DNA of 64,000 bases from Denitromonas iodatirespirans (lineage in GTDB: Bacteria; Pseudomonadota; Gammaproteobacteria; Burkholderiales; Rhodocyclaceae), in assembly GCF_018524365.1 (NCBI RefSeq), contig NZ_JAEKFT010000015.1:1-64000 (forward strand). The letters run 5' to 3'. Positions 54,465-63,119 of the stretch are shown here, one piece after another (position 1 is the first letter of the stretch; each line of letters starts with the position of its first letter). Position numbers and translations under genes: made by a program. The notes below the pieces were generated by a model, which did not search any database, had not been told where the DNA came from, and was given only the letters and a program-made list of their open reading frames with translations.

Positions 54465-56720
54465 CTAGAACTTGTAGTGGGCGCCGAGCGTGACGGTGCG
54501 GGGCTCGCCCGGTGTCAGCCACGAGCGGTCGTAGCTGCTGGCGATGTATTCGCGGTCGAAGAGGTTTTCGACACTCAGGGTCAGGCGCAGCTGGCGGACC
54601 ATCTGCCAGTAAGCGGAGAGCTTGACCGTGGTGTAGGCGGGCAGGGTGAAGGTGTCGATGTAGTTGCCCGAGCGCTCGCCGATGTGAGTCACGCCACCGC
54701 CGGCGCCCCACAGCCCGCCGTCGGCGAGGGGGGCTTCCCACATGGCGAACAGGCTGGCGCTGTGGGTGGGCACGTTGGCCAGCGGCTTGCCTTCGAGGTT
54801 GACCACCTGGCCGGTCCACCAATCGACCGCGCCGCCCGTGTCTTTGGTGACTTCGGTGTCGAGCCAGGCATAGCTGGCGCTGACGCGCAGGTTCTGGGAC
54901 AGCTTGCCGGAGAGGTCGAACTCGATGCCGCGGCTGCGGACTTCGCCGGCCGCGATCGAGAACACGCCGTTGGGGTCGGAGCCGGTGAGCACGTTCTCTT
55001 TGTCGATCTGGAACACCGATAGCGTGGCACCGAGGCGCTTGTCCGCCGATTCGAACTTCACCCCGGTTTCCAGCGCGCGCCCCTTCTCGGGGTCGAAGGC
55101 GTTGCCGTTGGCGTCGGTGCCGGTATTGGGGCGGAAGGACTGGCCGGCGGCGGCATACCAGGACCATTGACGGTCGATGAGGTAGGTGACGCCGATGCGC
55201 GGCGACACCGCCGAGTGGGTCTGTTCGACCGTGCTGCCGTTGAGGTGGTTGTCGATCGTCTCTTCGAAGCGGTCGTAGCGCAGACCGGCGAGCAGTTTCC
55301 AGCGGTCCGTGAGCTGGATCTCGTCCTGCACGAAGAGGGCCGTGTTGTCCTGCGTCTCGCTGCGGTTGGTGATGACCGCACCCGAACCGCTGGCCAGCGT
55401 GGTGTAGACCGGCGTGTTGCGGATGTTGTCGATGCGCATCGCGTTGTTGAGCTGACGCATCAGCACGTCGGTGTCGAACCGGTAGGCCTCGGCGCCGACC
55501 AGCACGGTGTGGCGCATGCCGCCGAGCTCCAGCTGGCCCTGCAGCTCGCCCTGCACGGTGAGGTCGTCGGAGGCGTAGTCCCGATAGCGGCGGCGCAAGG
55601 TCACGCTGTCGCCGGTGACGTCAACGAAAGGCTTCACCTCCGAGGATGTGCCCTCCAGCGTGCTGCGCTTGTAAGCGATGCCGAGGCGGCCACGCCACTG
55701 CTCGGACAGTTCATGCTCCAGCGTGATCTGATGCGTGTGGTTCTCCTGGGTCACGTCGCCGTCGTTCGGATCGCCCAGGAAGTTCTCGCGCGGCACGGCA
55801 TGGAGCTTGCCGTTGACGGCGACGATGCCGCGGTCGAGCGGGGCCTGCTGGCGCAGGTACTCGCCATCGTAGGACAGAAAGCTGCGCTCGGAGAGCACCC
55901 AGGTCAGCGCGGGTGCGACGAGTTGGCGCTCGCTGTCGACATGGTCGCGGACCCCCGCCTTGTCTTCGGCGGCGACGTTCAGGCGGTAGGCGAGGTTGGC
56001 GCCGATCGGGCCGGTGGTGTCGAGCGCCGTGCGATAGCTGTCATGCGTGCCGGCGTAGAACTCGACCCCGTGCGAGGCCTTGAACTGCGGCTTCTTGGTG
56101 ACGATGTTCACCGTGCCGCCTGGCTCGCTGTTCCCGTACAGGGCGGCCGACGGCCCCTTGAGGAACTCGACGTTCTCCACGTTGGCCATGTCACGCGGTG
56201 CGTTGAAGCCGCGGTTGCTGGAGAAGCCGTTGCGCAACAGGCTCATGCCGGTGTTTTCGTGCCCGGAGAAGCCGCGAATGGCGATGTTGTCCCAGGTGCC
56301 GCCGAAATTGTTCTGGCGCGAGACCCCACTCACCAGGTCCAGTGTGTCGTCCAGGCGCACCGCTTCTACATCGTCGAGCACCTGGCGGGGCAGCACCCGC
56401 ACCGCCTGGGGGACTTCACGCAGTGGGGTGCCGGTGCGCGTCGCGCCTGAGGCGTCGAGCTGGTAGTACTGGGTGCCGCTGGTTTCCTGCACCTGTACCG
56501 TGGGCAGCACCACGTCGCCGACGGGCTGTGCCGTTTGTGCCCAGGCGTTGGTGCAAGCGGCCAGGGCGCCGAGCCCTGCGTACAGCACGGGCCTGACCAG
56601 GCGGGTCGGGGGCGCGCACACGGCATGTGTCAGTGGCGAAGACGGCGGCGTAGTGGCAGGCACGTGTCTGGCCATCCGTGCAGCAGCGCTGCTCGGATCG
56701 CGAAGGCTTTTGGCCGGCAT
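54465..56720 (-). CDS. TonB-dependent outer-membrane receptor (siderophore type)
   Basis: A receptor of about 751 residues for energised uptake of a metal chelate. After a long signal region comes a possible TonB box (DVVLPTVQV), the plug domain (REVPQAVRVLPRQVLDD, IRGFSGHENTGMSLLRNGF, EFLKGPSAALYGNSEPGG, VNIVTKKP) and a 22-strand barrel ending TVTLGAHYKF with a terminal aromatic residue. It fits the FhuA/FhuE-like siderophore receptor group. The ATG at 56720 has AGGAGGG 13 bases upstream; a TTG at 56729 is closer to it. An imperfect Fur-like site lies upstream. It starts a three-gene operon with DUF4198 and DUF1624-like genes. Confidence 0.92.
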   Translation of the reverse strand: MPAKSLRDPSSAAARMARHVPATTPPSSPLTHAVCAPPTRLVRPVLYAGLGALAACTNAWAQTAQPVGDVVLPTVQVQETSGTQYYQLDASGATRTGTPLREVPQAVRVLPRQVLDDVEAVRLDDTLDLVSGVSRQNNFGGTWDNIAIRGFSGHENTGMSLLRNGFSSNRGFNAPRDMANVENVEFLKGPSAALYGNSEPGGTVNIVTKKPQFKASHGVEFYAGTHDSYRTALDTTGPIGANLAYRLNVAAEDKAGVRDHVDSERQLVAPALTWVLSERSFLSYDGEYLRQQAPLDRGIVAVNGKLHAVPRENFLGDPNDGDVTQENHTHQITLEHELSEQWRGRLGIAYKRSTLEGTSSEVKPFVDVTGDSVTLRRRYRDYASDDLTVQGELQGQLELGGMRHTVLVGAEAYRFDTDVLMRQLNNAMRIDNIRNTPVYTTLASGSGAVITNRSETQDNTALFVQDEIQLTDRWKLLAGLRYDRFEETIDNHLNGSTVEQTHSAVSPRIGVTYLIDRQWSWYAAAGQSFRPNTGTDANGNAFDPEKGRALETGVKFESADKRLGATLSVFQIDKENVLTGSDPNGVFSIAAGEVRSRGIEFDLSGKLSQNLRVSASYAWLDTEVTKDTGGAVDWWTGQVVNLEGKPLANVPTHSASLFAMWEAPLADGGLWGAGGGVTHIGERSGNYIDTFTLPAYTTVKLSAYWQMVRQLRLTLSVENLFDREYIASSYDRSWLTPGEPRTVTLGAHYKF

Positions 56721-56788
56721 GGCAATCAAGGGACCCTCCTGGGGCGGGTGTTTTGAAAGGGCCGCATTATGGGCTGTGGCGAGCGGTA

Positions 56789-56815
56789 TCGCAATCGATT
56801 CTCATCCGCATTCAT
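56789..56815 (-). promoter_or_regulatory. Possible Fur box upstream of the TonB-dependent receptor
   Basis: On the minus strand GATGAGAATCGATTGC resembles the core ATGAGAATNATT found in Fur sites, with one extra base between the half sites. The location, about 70-95 bases before the receptor ATG, and the receptor type support iron control; the sequence match alone is weak. Confidence 0.35.
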
Positions 56816-57063
56816 GCGAATGGCGTGTCGCTGGCCGTGGCCCGACGCTCGCCAGGCCCGCCGTCATGGAGGTTTCTGCAACGCGTGGCCTTGGTGCGGC
56901 ACGTGGCCGCAATGCGAAGGGCGCGAGAGGTGGTGCCGGTGGCCGCCTTGCCGACCGGCGCCCGCGTCAACAGCAGCGCTGTCGCGCGTCTGGCGTGTTC
57001 ACGCGCCCCGGCCCGCTGCTGCGGGCGAGTGCGGTGTGCCTTGGGGGGGGAAAGGTCAGCGGT
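56816..57063. other. Non-coding stretch between receptor promoter and small exported protein
   Basis: Together with 56721-56788 this gives about 340 bases without a convincing gene. Open frames exist on the plus strand but show no domain and are very rich in arginine and glycine, typical of GC-rich non-coding DNA. Confidence 0.4.
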
Positions 57064-57372
57064 TCAGTGCAAGGGAATGGGGCGTTCGGCGAGGACCTGT
57101 TTTCGGCCCTTGGCGGTGAAGCGCACGTGTTCCTGGTGACCGTTGCGGCAGCGCATGTACACCGAGCTCAGGATGCCGCCGGACGCAGCGATGCAATCTT
57201 TCTTTGATCGCGGGGCGATGGTGATCCATTCGGGCGGGTGGTCGGTGATCGCGTCGCCGGCGCTGGCCGTCATGTTGCCTATGCGCTGACCGGCCGCGCG
57301 GGCCAGACCCGATTCGGCAACGGCGGTGGCCGACCAGGCGGCGACAAGAAGCGGGATCAGACGCAAGTACAT
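57064..57372 (-). CDS. Small exported protein, function unknown
   Basis: A 102-residue precursor with signal peptide (YLRLIPLLVAAWSATAVA). The mature part of about 83 residues has two cysteines (KDCIAASGG and MRCRNGHQEHV), enough for one disulfide, and is basic at the C terminus. GGAGC six bases before ATG 57372 supports the start. I do not recognise the family. It is transcribed away from the RpiR-type gene and towards the TonB receptor promoter, with about 340 bases of non-coding DNA on either side. Confidence 0.68.
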   Translation of the reverse strand: MYLRLIPLLVAAWSATAVAESGLARAAGQRIGNMTASAGDAITDHPPEWITIAPRSKKDCIAASGGILSSVYMRCRNGHQEHVRFTAKGRKQVLAERPIPLH

Positions 57373-57688
57373 GCAAAGGCTCCGGGGGCCGGTCAAAAAA
57401 GCTGTCAGGTAGGCGCTACGGCTGCGGTTTCGGCCTGGCGCATCGGGGTCAGGCCGCAGCCTGTCGGGGCGCCAAGTATAGGTCGGCGATCTTTGATTCA
57501 CCCGTGAAGAATGCCCGGTAGGGATAGGTTTCGATGGGCGATGGGCGCCGCGAGGTGGGCGGGCTTGCCATGCTGGGTGAGCGCAATTATTCTTGCACTG
57601 CTGTTTGAAATGCAATTTTAGTTGCGTGCAGTGCAGCATCTGCATCCCCGATCCACGTCCGATTTCACCGAGAGCCGCTCTGAGCCTT
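57373..57688. promoter_or_regulatory. Divergent promoter region of the RpiR-type regulator
   Basis: About 315 bases between divergent genes. The part 57585-57625 is AT-rich for this genome and holds imperfect dyads around TGCAATTTTAGTTGCG and ATTATTCTTGCA that could be operator half sites for an autoregulating RpiR-type protein. No exact repeat was found, so this is tentative. Confidence 0.3.
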
Positions 57689-58618
57689 ATGTTGATGGAC
57701 GCGCACCTGCCCGATCCGCCATCGCCGCCACGCAGCGTGGAAGCGCTGCGCGAGCTGGTGGTGCGTATCCGGCGCGGCGAGGCGCAGATGTCGCTGGGGC
57801 GAAAGGCGCTGGACGTGGTGGCGCGGCTGGTCGAGCGCCCCGAGGAGGTGGCGGTGCGCTCGATCACCGAGCTGGCCGCGTCGCTCGGCGTCAATGCCTC
57901 GACCCTGTCGCGCCTGGCGCGCACCTTGGGCTATGCCGGTTTCTCCGATTTCCAGAGCGTGTTCCGCGAGCGTGTGGCGGGGGTGCATGGCCATTTCTAC
58001 AGCCGCCAGGGCCATCGCCTGATCGATGCGGAGGAGGGCGCCGACGACTATGTGGGCGTGGTGGTGCAGCTGGCGCGCGAGTCCATCGCCAATGTGGAGA
58101 GCTTTCTGGCCCAGATCGACGCGGCCGAGTTGCGGAAAGTGGCGCGCCTGATGGCCCGTGCGCGCCGGGTACGCATGTATGGCGTGCGCCAGATCCATGC
58201 GGTGACCAGCCTGTTGTCCTACGGCCTGAGCCTGGTGCGGCCGGATGTGTCGCTGCTCGATTCGCCGGGCCAGGGTATTGCCGAGGCGCTGGCGCAACTG
58301 GGTAAGGGCGATGTGCTGGTGGTCTCCAGCGTCAAGCCGTACAGCCGACGGGTGGTGGACGTGGCGCGGATCGCCGCCGATGCCGGCGTGGTGGTGGTGG
58401 CGCTGACCGATTCGCGCGCCTCGCCGCTGGCGGCGCGGGCGGCGCATGTGTTTTTCATCCCGCACCAGAGCAGCTTCATCAGCAACAGCATCGGGGCCTA
58501 CGTGGTGTTCTGCGAGGGCTTGATCAATCTGGTGGCCAAGGTGCTCGGCGGCAAGGCGCTGCGGGCGCTGGAGCGCCAGGAGCAGTTCCTTGAGGCGCTG
58601 GCCATCGAAATGAGGTGA
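57689..58618 (+). CDS. MurR/RpiR-family transcriptional regulator
   Basis: A 309-residue regulator with an N-terminal helix-turn-helix of the RpiR type (SITELAASLGVNASTLSRLARTLGYAGFSDFQ, read as SITELAASLGVNASTLSRLA then GYAGFSDFQ) and a C-terminal SIS domain (RRVRMYGVRQIHAVTSLLSYGL, GDVLVVSSVKPYSRRVVDVA) that usually binds a phosphosugar or a CoA-related ligand. ATG 57689 is used; ATG 57695 is possible. The gene ends 56 bases before the crotonase gene on the same strand and probably controls that operon. Confidence 0.9.
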   Translation: MLMDAHLPDPPSPPRSVEALRELVVRIRRGEAQMSLGRKALDVVARLVERPEEVAVRSITELAASLGVNASTLSRLARTLGYAGFSDFQSVFRERVAGVHGHFYSRQGHRLIDAEEGADDYVGVVVQLARESIANVESFLAQIDAAELRKVARLMARARRVRMYGVRQIHAVTSLLSYGLSLVRPDVSLLDSPGQGIAEALAQLGKGDVLVVSSVKPYSRRVVDVARIAADAGVVVVALTDSRASPLAARAAHVFFIPHQSSFISNSIGAYVVFCEGLINLVAKVLGGKALRALERQEQFLEALAIEMR

Positions 58619-58674
58619 CGCCGCGCACGGCGTCGACGGACAAGAACGGATCCGCCGGATCCCCAGGAGCGAAC

Positions 58675-59457
58675 ATGGCTTACGAAACCATTCTGTATGA
58701 GATGAAGGACGGCATTGCCGAGATCCGGCTCAACCGTCCGCACCGGCTCAATGCGGTGACGCAGACGCTGTATGACGAACTGAACGACGCGCTCGGCGTG
58801 GCCGAGGCGGACAAGGACGCGCGCGTGGTGTTGCTCACTGGCGAGGGGCGGGCCTTCTGCGTGGGCGCCGATCTCAAGGAGCACAAGACCGGCCGCACCG
58901 CTTTCGACCGGCGCCAGTACCTGCGCGGCGAGCAGATCGTGTGCAAGCGGCTGATGCTGCTCAAGAAGCCGGTGATCGCCGCGGTCAATGGCTATGCGCT
59001 GGGCGCCGGCGCCGAAGTGGCACTGGCCTCGGACTTCATCCTGATGGCCGAGAGCGCGCAGATCGGTCTGCCGGAGGTGAGCATCGGCAACTACCTGGGC
59101 GGCGGCATCACCTATCTGCTGCCGCGCCTGGTGGGGCTGGCCAAGGCACGTGAGCTGGTCTTCCTCGGTGAGCGGGTGAAAGGCGAGGAGGCGGTGCGCA
59201 TCGGTCTGGCGAACCGGGTGTTTCCCGACGAGGGCTTCCTGGATGCGGCCCGCGAGTTCGCCCAGCGCGTCGCCAGCAAGGCGCCGTTTTCGATGGAGCT
59301 GGCCAAGGAGCAGCTCAACATGGCCGCCGAGCGCACGCTCGATGCCGCGCTCAGCGCCGAGCTCGAAGGCATGATGTTCGTCGGCACCACCAAAGATTGG
59401 CAGGAAGGCATCGACGCCTTCGCCGAGAAGCGCACACCGGTATTCAAGGGGGAGTGA
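58675..59457 (+). CDS. Enoyl-CoA hydratase/isomerase family protein (crotonase 1)
   Basis: A 260-residue crotonase. The oxyanion-hole blocks GRAFCVGADLKE and NGYALGAGAEVALASD are present, and both usual catalytic acids are kept: the glutamate in GAEVAL and the one in GLPEVSIGNYLGGG. Hydration of an enoyl-CoA is therefore expected; a hydratase-lyase activity is possible. AGGAG lies before ATG 58675. It is two bases upstream of the acyl-CoA synthetase gene, so the two are tightly linked. Confidence 0.93.
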   Translation: MAYETILYEMKDGIAEIRLNRPHRLNAVTQTLYDELNDALGVAEADKDARVVLLTGEGRAFCVGADLKEHKTGRTAFDRRQYLRGEQIVCKRLMLLKKPVIAAVNGYALGAGAEVALASDFILMAESAQIGLPEVSIGNYLGGGITYLLPRLVGLAKARELVFLGERVKGEEAVRIGLANRVFPDEGFLDAAREFAQRVASKAPFSMELAKEQLNMAAERTLDAALSAELEGMMFVGTTKDWQEGIDAFAEKRTPVFKGE

Positions 59458-59459
59458 TC

Positions 59460-61634
59460 ATGGCTATTGCCCAACATCAATCGCTCAGCGGCCGCAGTCC
59501 GCTGCATGACATCCTGGCGCCCGAGGCGATTGCCATCGTCGGCGCCTCCTCCGATTCGACCAAGCGCGGCTACAAGGCCATGGTCGGCTTGATCAAGGAC
59601 GGCTACGAGGGCGCCATCTACCCGATCAACCCCAAGGCGGACATGATCCTCGGCGTCAAGGCCTACCCCTCGCTGGAGGCGATTTCGGGCAAGATCGACC
59701 TGGCGCTCATCTGCACCCCGGCCTCGAGCCTGCCCGGCATCATCGCCGAGTGCGGCAAGAAGGGCGTCAAGGGCGCCGTGGTGCTGGCCAGCGGCTTCAA
59801 GGAGATCGGCGGCGAGGGCGTGAAGCTCGAAGAAGCCATGATGGCCGCCTCGCGCGAGCACAATGTGCGCATCATCGGCCCGAACACCTCGGGCATGTTC
59901 AACCTGCACAAAAAGGTCAATCTGCTGGCGCTGGCCAACGTCAAACCGGGCCACGTGGGCTTCATCTCGCAATCGGGCAACATGCTGTTGTCGCTGGTGC
60001 TGGAGGCCGAGCACAACCGGCATGTGGGCTTCTCGACCTATGTCGGCCCGGGTAACCAAGCGGACATCGGCTTCAACGACTACCTGCGCTATCTGGGCGA
60101 GGACGACCAGACCCATGTGGCGACGCTGTATGTCGAGGGCTTCCGCGACGGCGAGCGCTTCTTGCAGGTGGCGCGCGACGTCACCGCCGTCAAACCGGTG
60201 GTGGTGTACAAATCCGGCTCGACCGAACTGGGCGCCAAGGCCGCCAGTTCGCACACCGGTGCGCTCGCCGGCAGCTACGCGATGACGGTCGACCTGCTGC
60301 GCCAGGTGGGCGTGAGCGTGGTCCACCAGTCCGACGAAGTGCTGCCCGTGGCCGAGGGGCTGGCCCAGTTGCAGAAGGCGCCGGGCAAGCGGGTGGCGGT
60401 GGTCTCCGACGGCGGCGGCCAGGCCACCATCTCCTCCGACCGCCTGTCCGAGGCCGGGCTGGAACTTGCCACGCTGTCCGACACCACCCAGCAGCGCCTG
60501 CGCGACGTGCTGTTTCCGCAAGCCTCGGTGATCAACCCGGTCGACGTGGCCGGCAGCACCGACGCCAACCCCGCCCTGCTGGCCACCTGCATGGAGATCG
60601 TGGCGGACGACCCCAATGTGGATCAGATCTTCCTCGTCGGCATGTTCGGCGGCTACAGCATTCGCTTTGCCGAGCAGTTGCTGGGCGACGAGATGCGCGG
60701 TGCCGAGGCGATGATCGAGCTGGCCCACCGGGTGGACAAGCCGCTGGTCATCTACAGCCTGTATGCGCCGATCAAGCCGCCGGCGCTGCGCCGCCTGCAC
60801 GAGGCCGGTCTGCCGGTGTACAGCTCGATCGAGCACGCCGTCCAGGTGCTCGCCGCGCTCGGCGAGCGGGGGCTGTATCTCAAGAACGCGGCTGACCAGG
60901 TGCCGATCGAGGCGGTGGTGCCGCATGCCAACCAGCTGGCCGTCTTCGAGAAGGCGCGGGCCGAAGGGCGCGACCTGTTCGAGGTCGAGGCCAAGGCCTT
61001 GCTGCGCTCGCACGGCATTGCGGTGGCCGAAGAGATTTTGGTCACCGACGCCTCGGAGCTCGCCGACGTGGCCGCCCACTTCGGCGATCAGGCGCTGGTC
61101 ATGAAGGTGGTGTCGAAGGACATCCTGCACAAGTCCGACGCCGGCGGCGTCAAGCTCTTCCTGAAGGGCGAGCAGGCGCTTAGGGACGCCCACGACCAGA
61201 TCATGCGCTCGTGCAAGGCCTACCTGCCCACCGCCGAGATCAAGGGCGTGCTGGTCACGCCCATGGCCAAGAAAGGCACCGAGGTCATCATCGGCGTGAG
61301 CCGCGACCCGATCTTCGGCCCGGTGCTGATGTTCGGCCTGGGCGGCATCTTCGTCGAGATTCTCGAAGACGTCGCCTTCCGCGCCGTCCCCCTGTCGCGC
61401 CATGCGGCCGAGTCGATGGTCGAGCAGATCAAGGCGCGCAAGATCCTCGAAGGCGCGCGCGGCGAGGCGGCGGTGGACAAGGCCGCGCTGGTCGACCTGC
61501 TGCTCAAGGTGTCCAGCATCGTCTCGGCCTACCCCCACCTGGCCGAACTCGACCTCAACCCGGTGCTCGCCTACGAGGATGGCTACGCCATCGTCGACGC
61601 GCGCATCATCGTCGACCAGGAGACCTCGGCATGA
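59460..61634 (+). CDS. ADP-forming acyl-CoA synthetase, fused alpha-beta type
   Basis: A 724-residue enzyme of the NDP-forming acyl-CoA synthetase superfamily, which activates an organic acid with ATP and CoA to the thioester plus ADP and phosphate. Domains in order: CoA-binding (IAIVGASSDSTKRGYKAMV), succinyl-CoA-ligase-like with the phosphohistidine in KAASSHTGALAGS (about residue 260), and a C-terminal ATP-grasp half (VVSKDILHKSDAGGVKLFL). FerA, the feruloyl-CoA synthetase of Sphingobium, belongs to this superfamily, but the acid used here is not known. GGGGGAG precedes the ATG. The stop overlaps the next crotonase start by four bases. Confidence 0.92.
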   Translation: MAIAQHQSLSGRSPLHDILAPEAIAIVGASSDSTKRGYKAMVGLIKDGYEGAIYPINPKADMILGVKAYPSLEAISGKIDLALICTPASSLPGIIAECGKKGVKGAVVLASGFKEIGGEGVKLEEAMMAASREHNVRIIGPNTSGMFNLHKKVNLLALANVKPGHVGFISQSGNMLLSLVLEAEHNRHVGFSTYVGPGNQADIGFNDYLRYLGEDDQTHVATLYVEGFRDGERFLQVARDVTAVKPVVVYKSGSTELGAKAASSHTGALAGSYAMTVDLLRQVGVSVVHQSDEVLPVAEGLAQLQKAPGKRVAVVSDGGGQATISSDRLSEAGLELATLSDTTQQRLRDVLFPQASVINPVDVAGSTDANPALLATCMEIVADDPNVDQIFLVGMFGGYSIRFAEQLLGDEMRGAEAMIELAHRVDKPLVIYSLYAPIKPPALRRLHEAGLPVYSSIEHAVQVLAALGERGLYLKNAADQVPIEAVVPHANQLAVFEKARAEGRDLFEVEAKALLRSHGIAVAEEILVTDASELADVAAHFGDQALVMKVVSKDILHKSDAGGVKLFLKGEQALRDAHDQIMRSCKAYLPTAEIKGVLVTPMAKKGTEVIIGVSRDPIFGPVLMFGLGGIFVEILEDVAFRAVPLSRHAAESMVEQIKARKILEGARGEAAVDKAALVDLLLKVSSIVSAYPHLAELDLNPVLAYEDGYAIVDARIIVDQETSA

Positions 61635-62419
61635 ACGCCCCCGCCCTCACCGACGCCACGCTCGCCATCGACGGCCGCGTGGCCATGCTCACCTTCAACC
61701 GCGACGATGTACGCAATGCCCTCACCGGCACCGGCCTGATCGACGACATCGTCAAGGTGGCCGAGTGGGTGAACGGCTGCGACGACGTCTCGGTGCTGGT
61801 CATGACCGGCGCCGGCAGCGCCTTCTCGGCCGGCGGCAACGTCAAGGACATGGCCGAGCGCGGCGGCGACTTCGCCGGCGACGTGGCCGAATGCGCCGAC
61901 CGCTACCGGCGCGGCATCCAGCGCATTCCGCTGGCCCTGCACAATGTCGAGATCCCGGTCATCGCCGCGGTCAACGGCCCGGCCATCGGCGCCGGCTTCG
62001 ACCTGGCCAACATGGCCGACATCCGCCTCGCCTCCAGCAAAGCCAAGTTCGGCGAAACCTTCCTCAACCTCGGCATCATCCCCGGCGACGGCGGCGCCTG
62101 GTTCATGCAACGCCTCATCGGCTACCAGCAGGCCTTCGAACTCACGCTCTCCGGCCGCATCGTCGGCGCCGACGAAGCCAAGACGCTCGGCATCGTCCTC
62201 GACGTGGTCGAGCCCGACCAGCTGATGACGCGGGCCGGCGAGATCGCCACCCGCATCGCCACCCAACCCCCCAAGGCCACGCGCCTGACCAAGCGCCTGA
62301 TGAAGATGGCCCAGCGCATGGAGCTGAAGGATTTCCTCGACCTGTGCGCCACCTTCCAGGGCATGTGCCACAACGAACCGGAGCACCTGGAGGCGGTGCA
62401 TCGGATGTTGAAGCGGTAG
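61631..62419 (+). CDS. Crotonase-family protein lacking both usual catalytic acids (crotonase 2)
   Basis: A 262-residue crotonase-fold protein. The CoA and oxyanion-hole blocks are intact (GSAFSAGGNVKDMAE and NGPAIGAGFDLANMADIR), but the first catalytic glutamate of enoyl-CoA hydratase is an aspartate (GAGFDLA) and the second is replaced by a phenylalanine (GETFLNLGIIPGDGG). Plain hydration is thus unlikely; an isomerase, hydrolase or ring/C-C bond reaction is possible. The ATG overlaps the synthetase stop (ATGA). Confidence 0.9.
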   Translation: MNAPALTDATLAIDGRVAMLTFNRDDVRNALTGTGLIDDIVKVAEWVNGCDDVSVLVMTGAGSAFSAGGNVKDMAERGGDFAGDVAECADRYRRGIQRIPLALHNVEIPVIAAVNGPAIGAGFDLANMADIRLASSKAKFGETFLNLGIIPGDGGAWFMQRLIGYQQAFELTLSGRIVGADEAKTLGIVLDVVEPDQLMTRAGEIATRIATQPPKATRLTKRLMKMAQRMELKDFLDLCATFQGMCHNEPEHLEAVHRMLKR

Positions 62420-62448
62420 GGGGCGGCTTGGCAATTGTCACGCGCCCT

Positions 62449-62495
62449 GTAGGGCGGGTTTCAACCCGCCACGGTCGGCTAAAGCCGACCCTACA
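62449..62495. repeat. Compound inverted repeat, GGGCGGGTT / GGTCGGCT type
   Basis: TGTAGGG (62449-62455) and CCCTACA (62489-62495) are outer inverted arms. They enclose two inner hairpins, GGCGGGTT-TC-AACCCGCC and GGTCGGCT-AA-AGCCGACC. The first inner hairpin is shared with the element at 10549-10568. The layout suggests a non-autonomous repeat able to form a branched structure. Confidence 0.75.
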
Positions 62496-62509
62496 TCAGG
62501 GGGAATGGA

Positions 62510-62545
62510 CCAACAAAAACGGACCGCAAGGTCCGCTTTTGTTGG
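62510..62545. terminator. Long hairpin ending the crotonase operon
   Basis: CCAACAAAA pairs with TTTTGTTGG and CGGACC with GGTCCG around a GCAA loop, with one mismatch, giving a 15-pair stem (62510-62545). The T run lies inside the 3-prime arm, so it can work as a terminator on both strands. Confidence 0.8.
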
Positions 62546-62659
62546 CAAGAGCGGTAGATGAAGGCGATCGGAGAATCTGTTTGTCATTGTGCCTGGGCGT
62601 CACATATCCTTGGTGGGGCTTTTACCATCCGTTCCGAATATTCCTTGAGCCCAAGCGCC

Positions 62660-63109
62660 ATGAAACGCCTGCTTCTTCCCTTTGTGCTTCTTGGCCTTGT
62701 GCTTGCCTGCCAGGCGGCGGAAATCACGCTGCGACCGACGCCTGACGCCGCGCCGGCTGGTCTTGGCGAAATCGCCGAAGACCGCGCCTGCACCCGCGCC
62801 TACCGGCATCAGGACACCTGGCTGATCGAACGCCGCTGTGCGGACCCGTCGCCGGGAATCATCCTGGTCGATGCGGGCGGTACGCGCCGCTTCGCCAGCT
62901 ACGATTCCGCATTTACCGATTGGGCATGGCAGGAGGAATGCAATCGCGAAGAGGACTGCTACTACACCCTCTCGCTGGATAGGCAAGGCCGGATCACGGC
63001 CTTTGCCTATCACTTCGACATCAATCTGAGCGACGGGGTGGTCCGCGTGCGGGTCGAGCGCGACCGGCTGGTGGTGACCGACAAGCGGATCACGGATCGT
63101 CCGTCGTGA
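62660..63109 (+). CDS. Small exported protein or lipoprotein, function unknown
   Basis: A 149-residue precursor. The N terminus (MKRLLLPFVLLGLVLAC then QAAE) can be read as a lipoprotein signal with lipobox LVLAC. The mature part has about four more cysteines (RACTR, RRCAD, EECNREEDCYY) and a tryptophan- and acid-rich centre (FTDWAWQEEC). No known family was recognised. The start at ATG 62660 fits the signal peptide; the ribosome binding site is weak (GAGCCCAAGCGCC). It is convergent with aqpZ, ten bases apart. Confidence 0.7.
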   Translation: MKRLLLPFVLLGLVLACQAAEITLRPTPDAAPAGLGEIAEDRACTRAYRHQDTWLIERRCADPSPGIILVDAGGTRRFASYDSAFTDWAWQEECNREEDCYYTLSLDRQGRITAFAYHFDINLSDGVVRVRVERDRLVVTDKRITDRPS

Positions 63110-63119
63110 GCCTACGCGG

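Noticed and set aside
56473-57207. A 244-codon plus-strand frame over the receptor start and promoter
   Set aside because: Arginine- and glycine-rich, no domain, and it is antisense to the receptor and to the small exported protein.
57585-57650. Near-palindromes as an RpiR operator
   Set aside because: Arms are too degenerate to call a site; kept only as a remark on the promoter region.
59112-61538. A 808-codon minus-strand open frame opposite the acyl-CoA synthetase
   Set aside because: It mirrors the codons of the real gene and has no recognisable motif.
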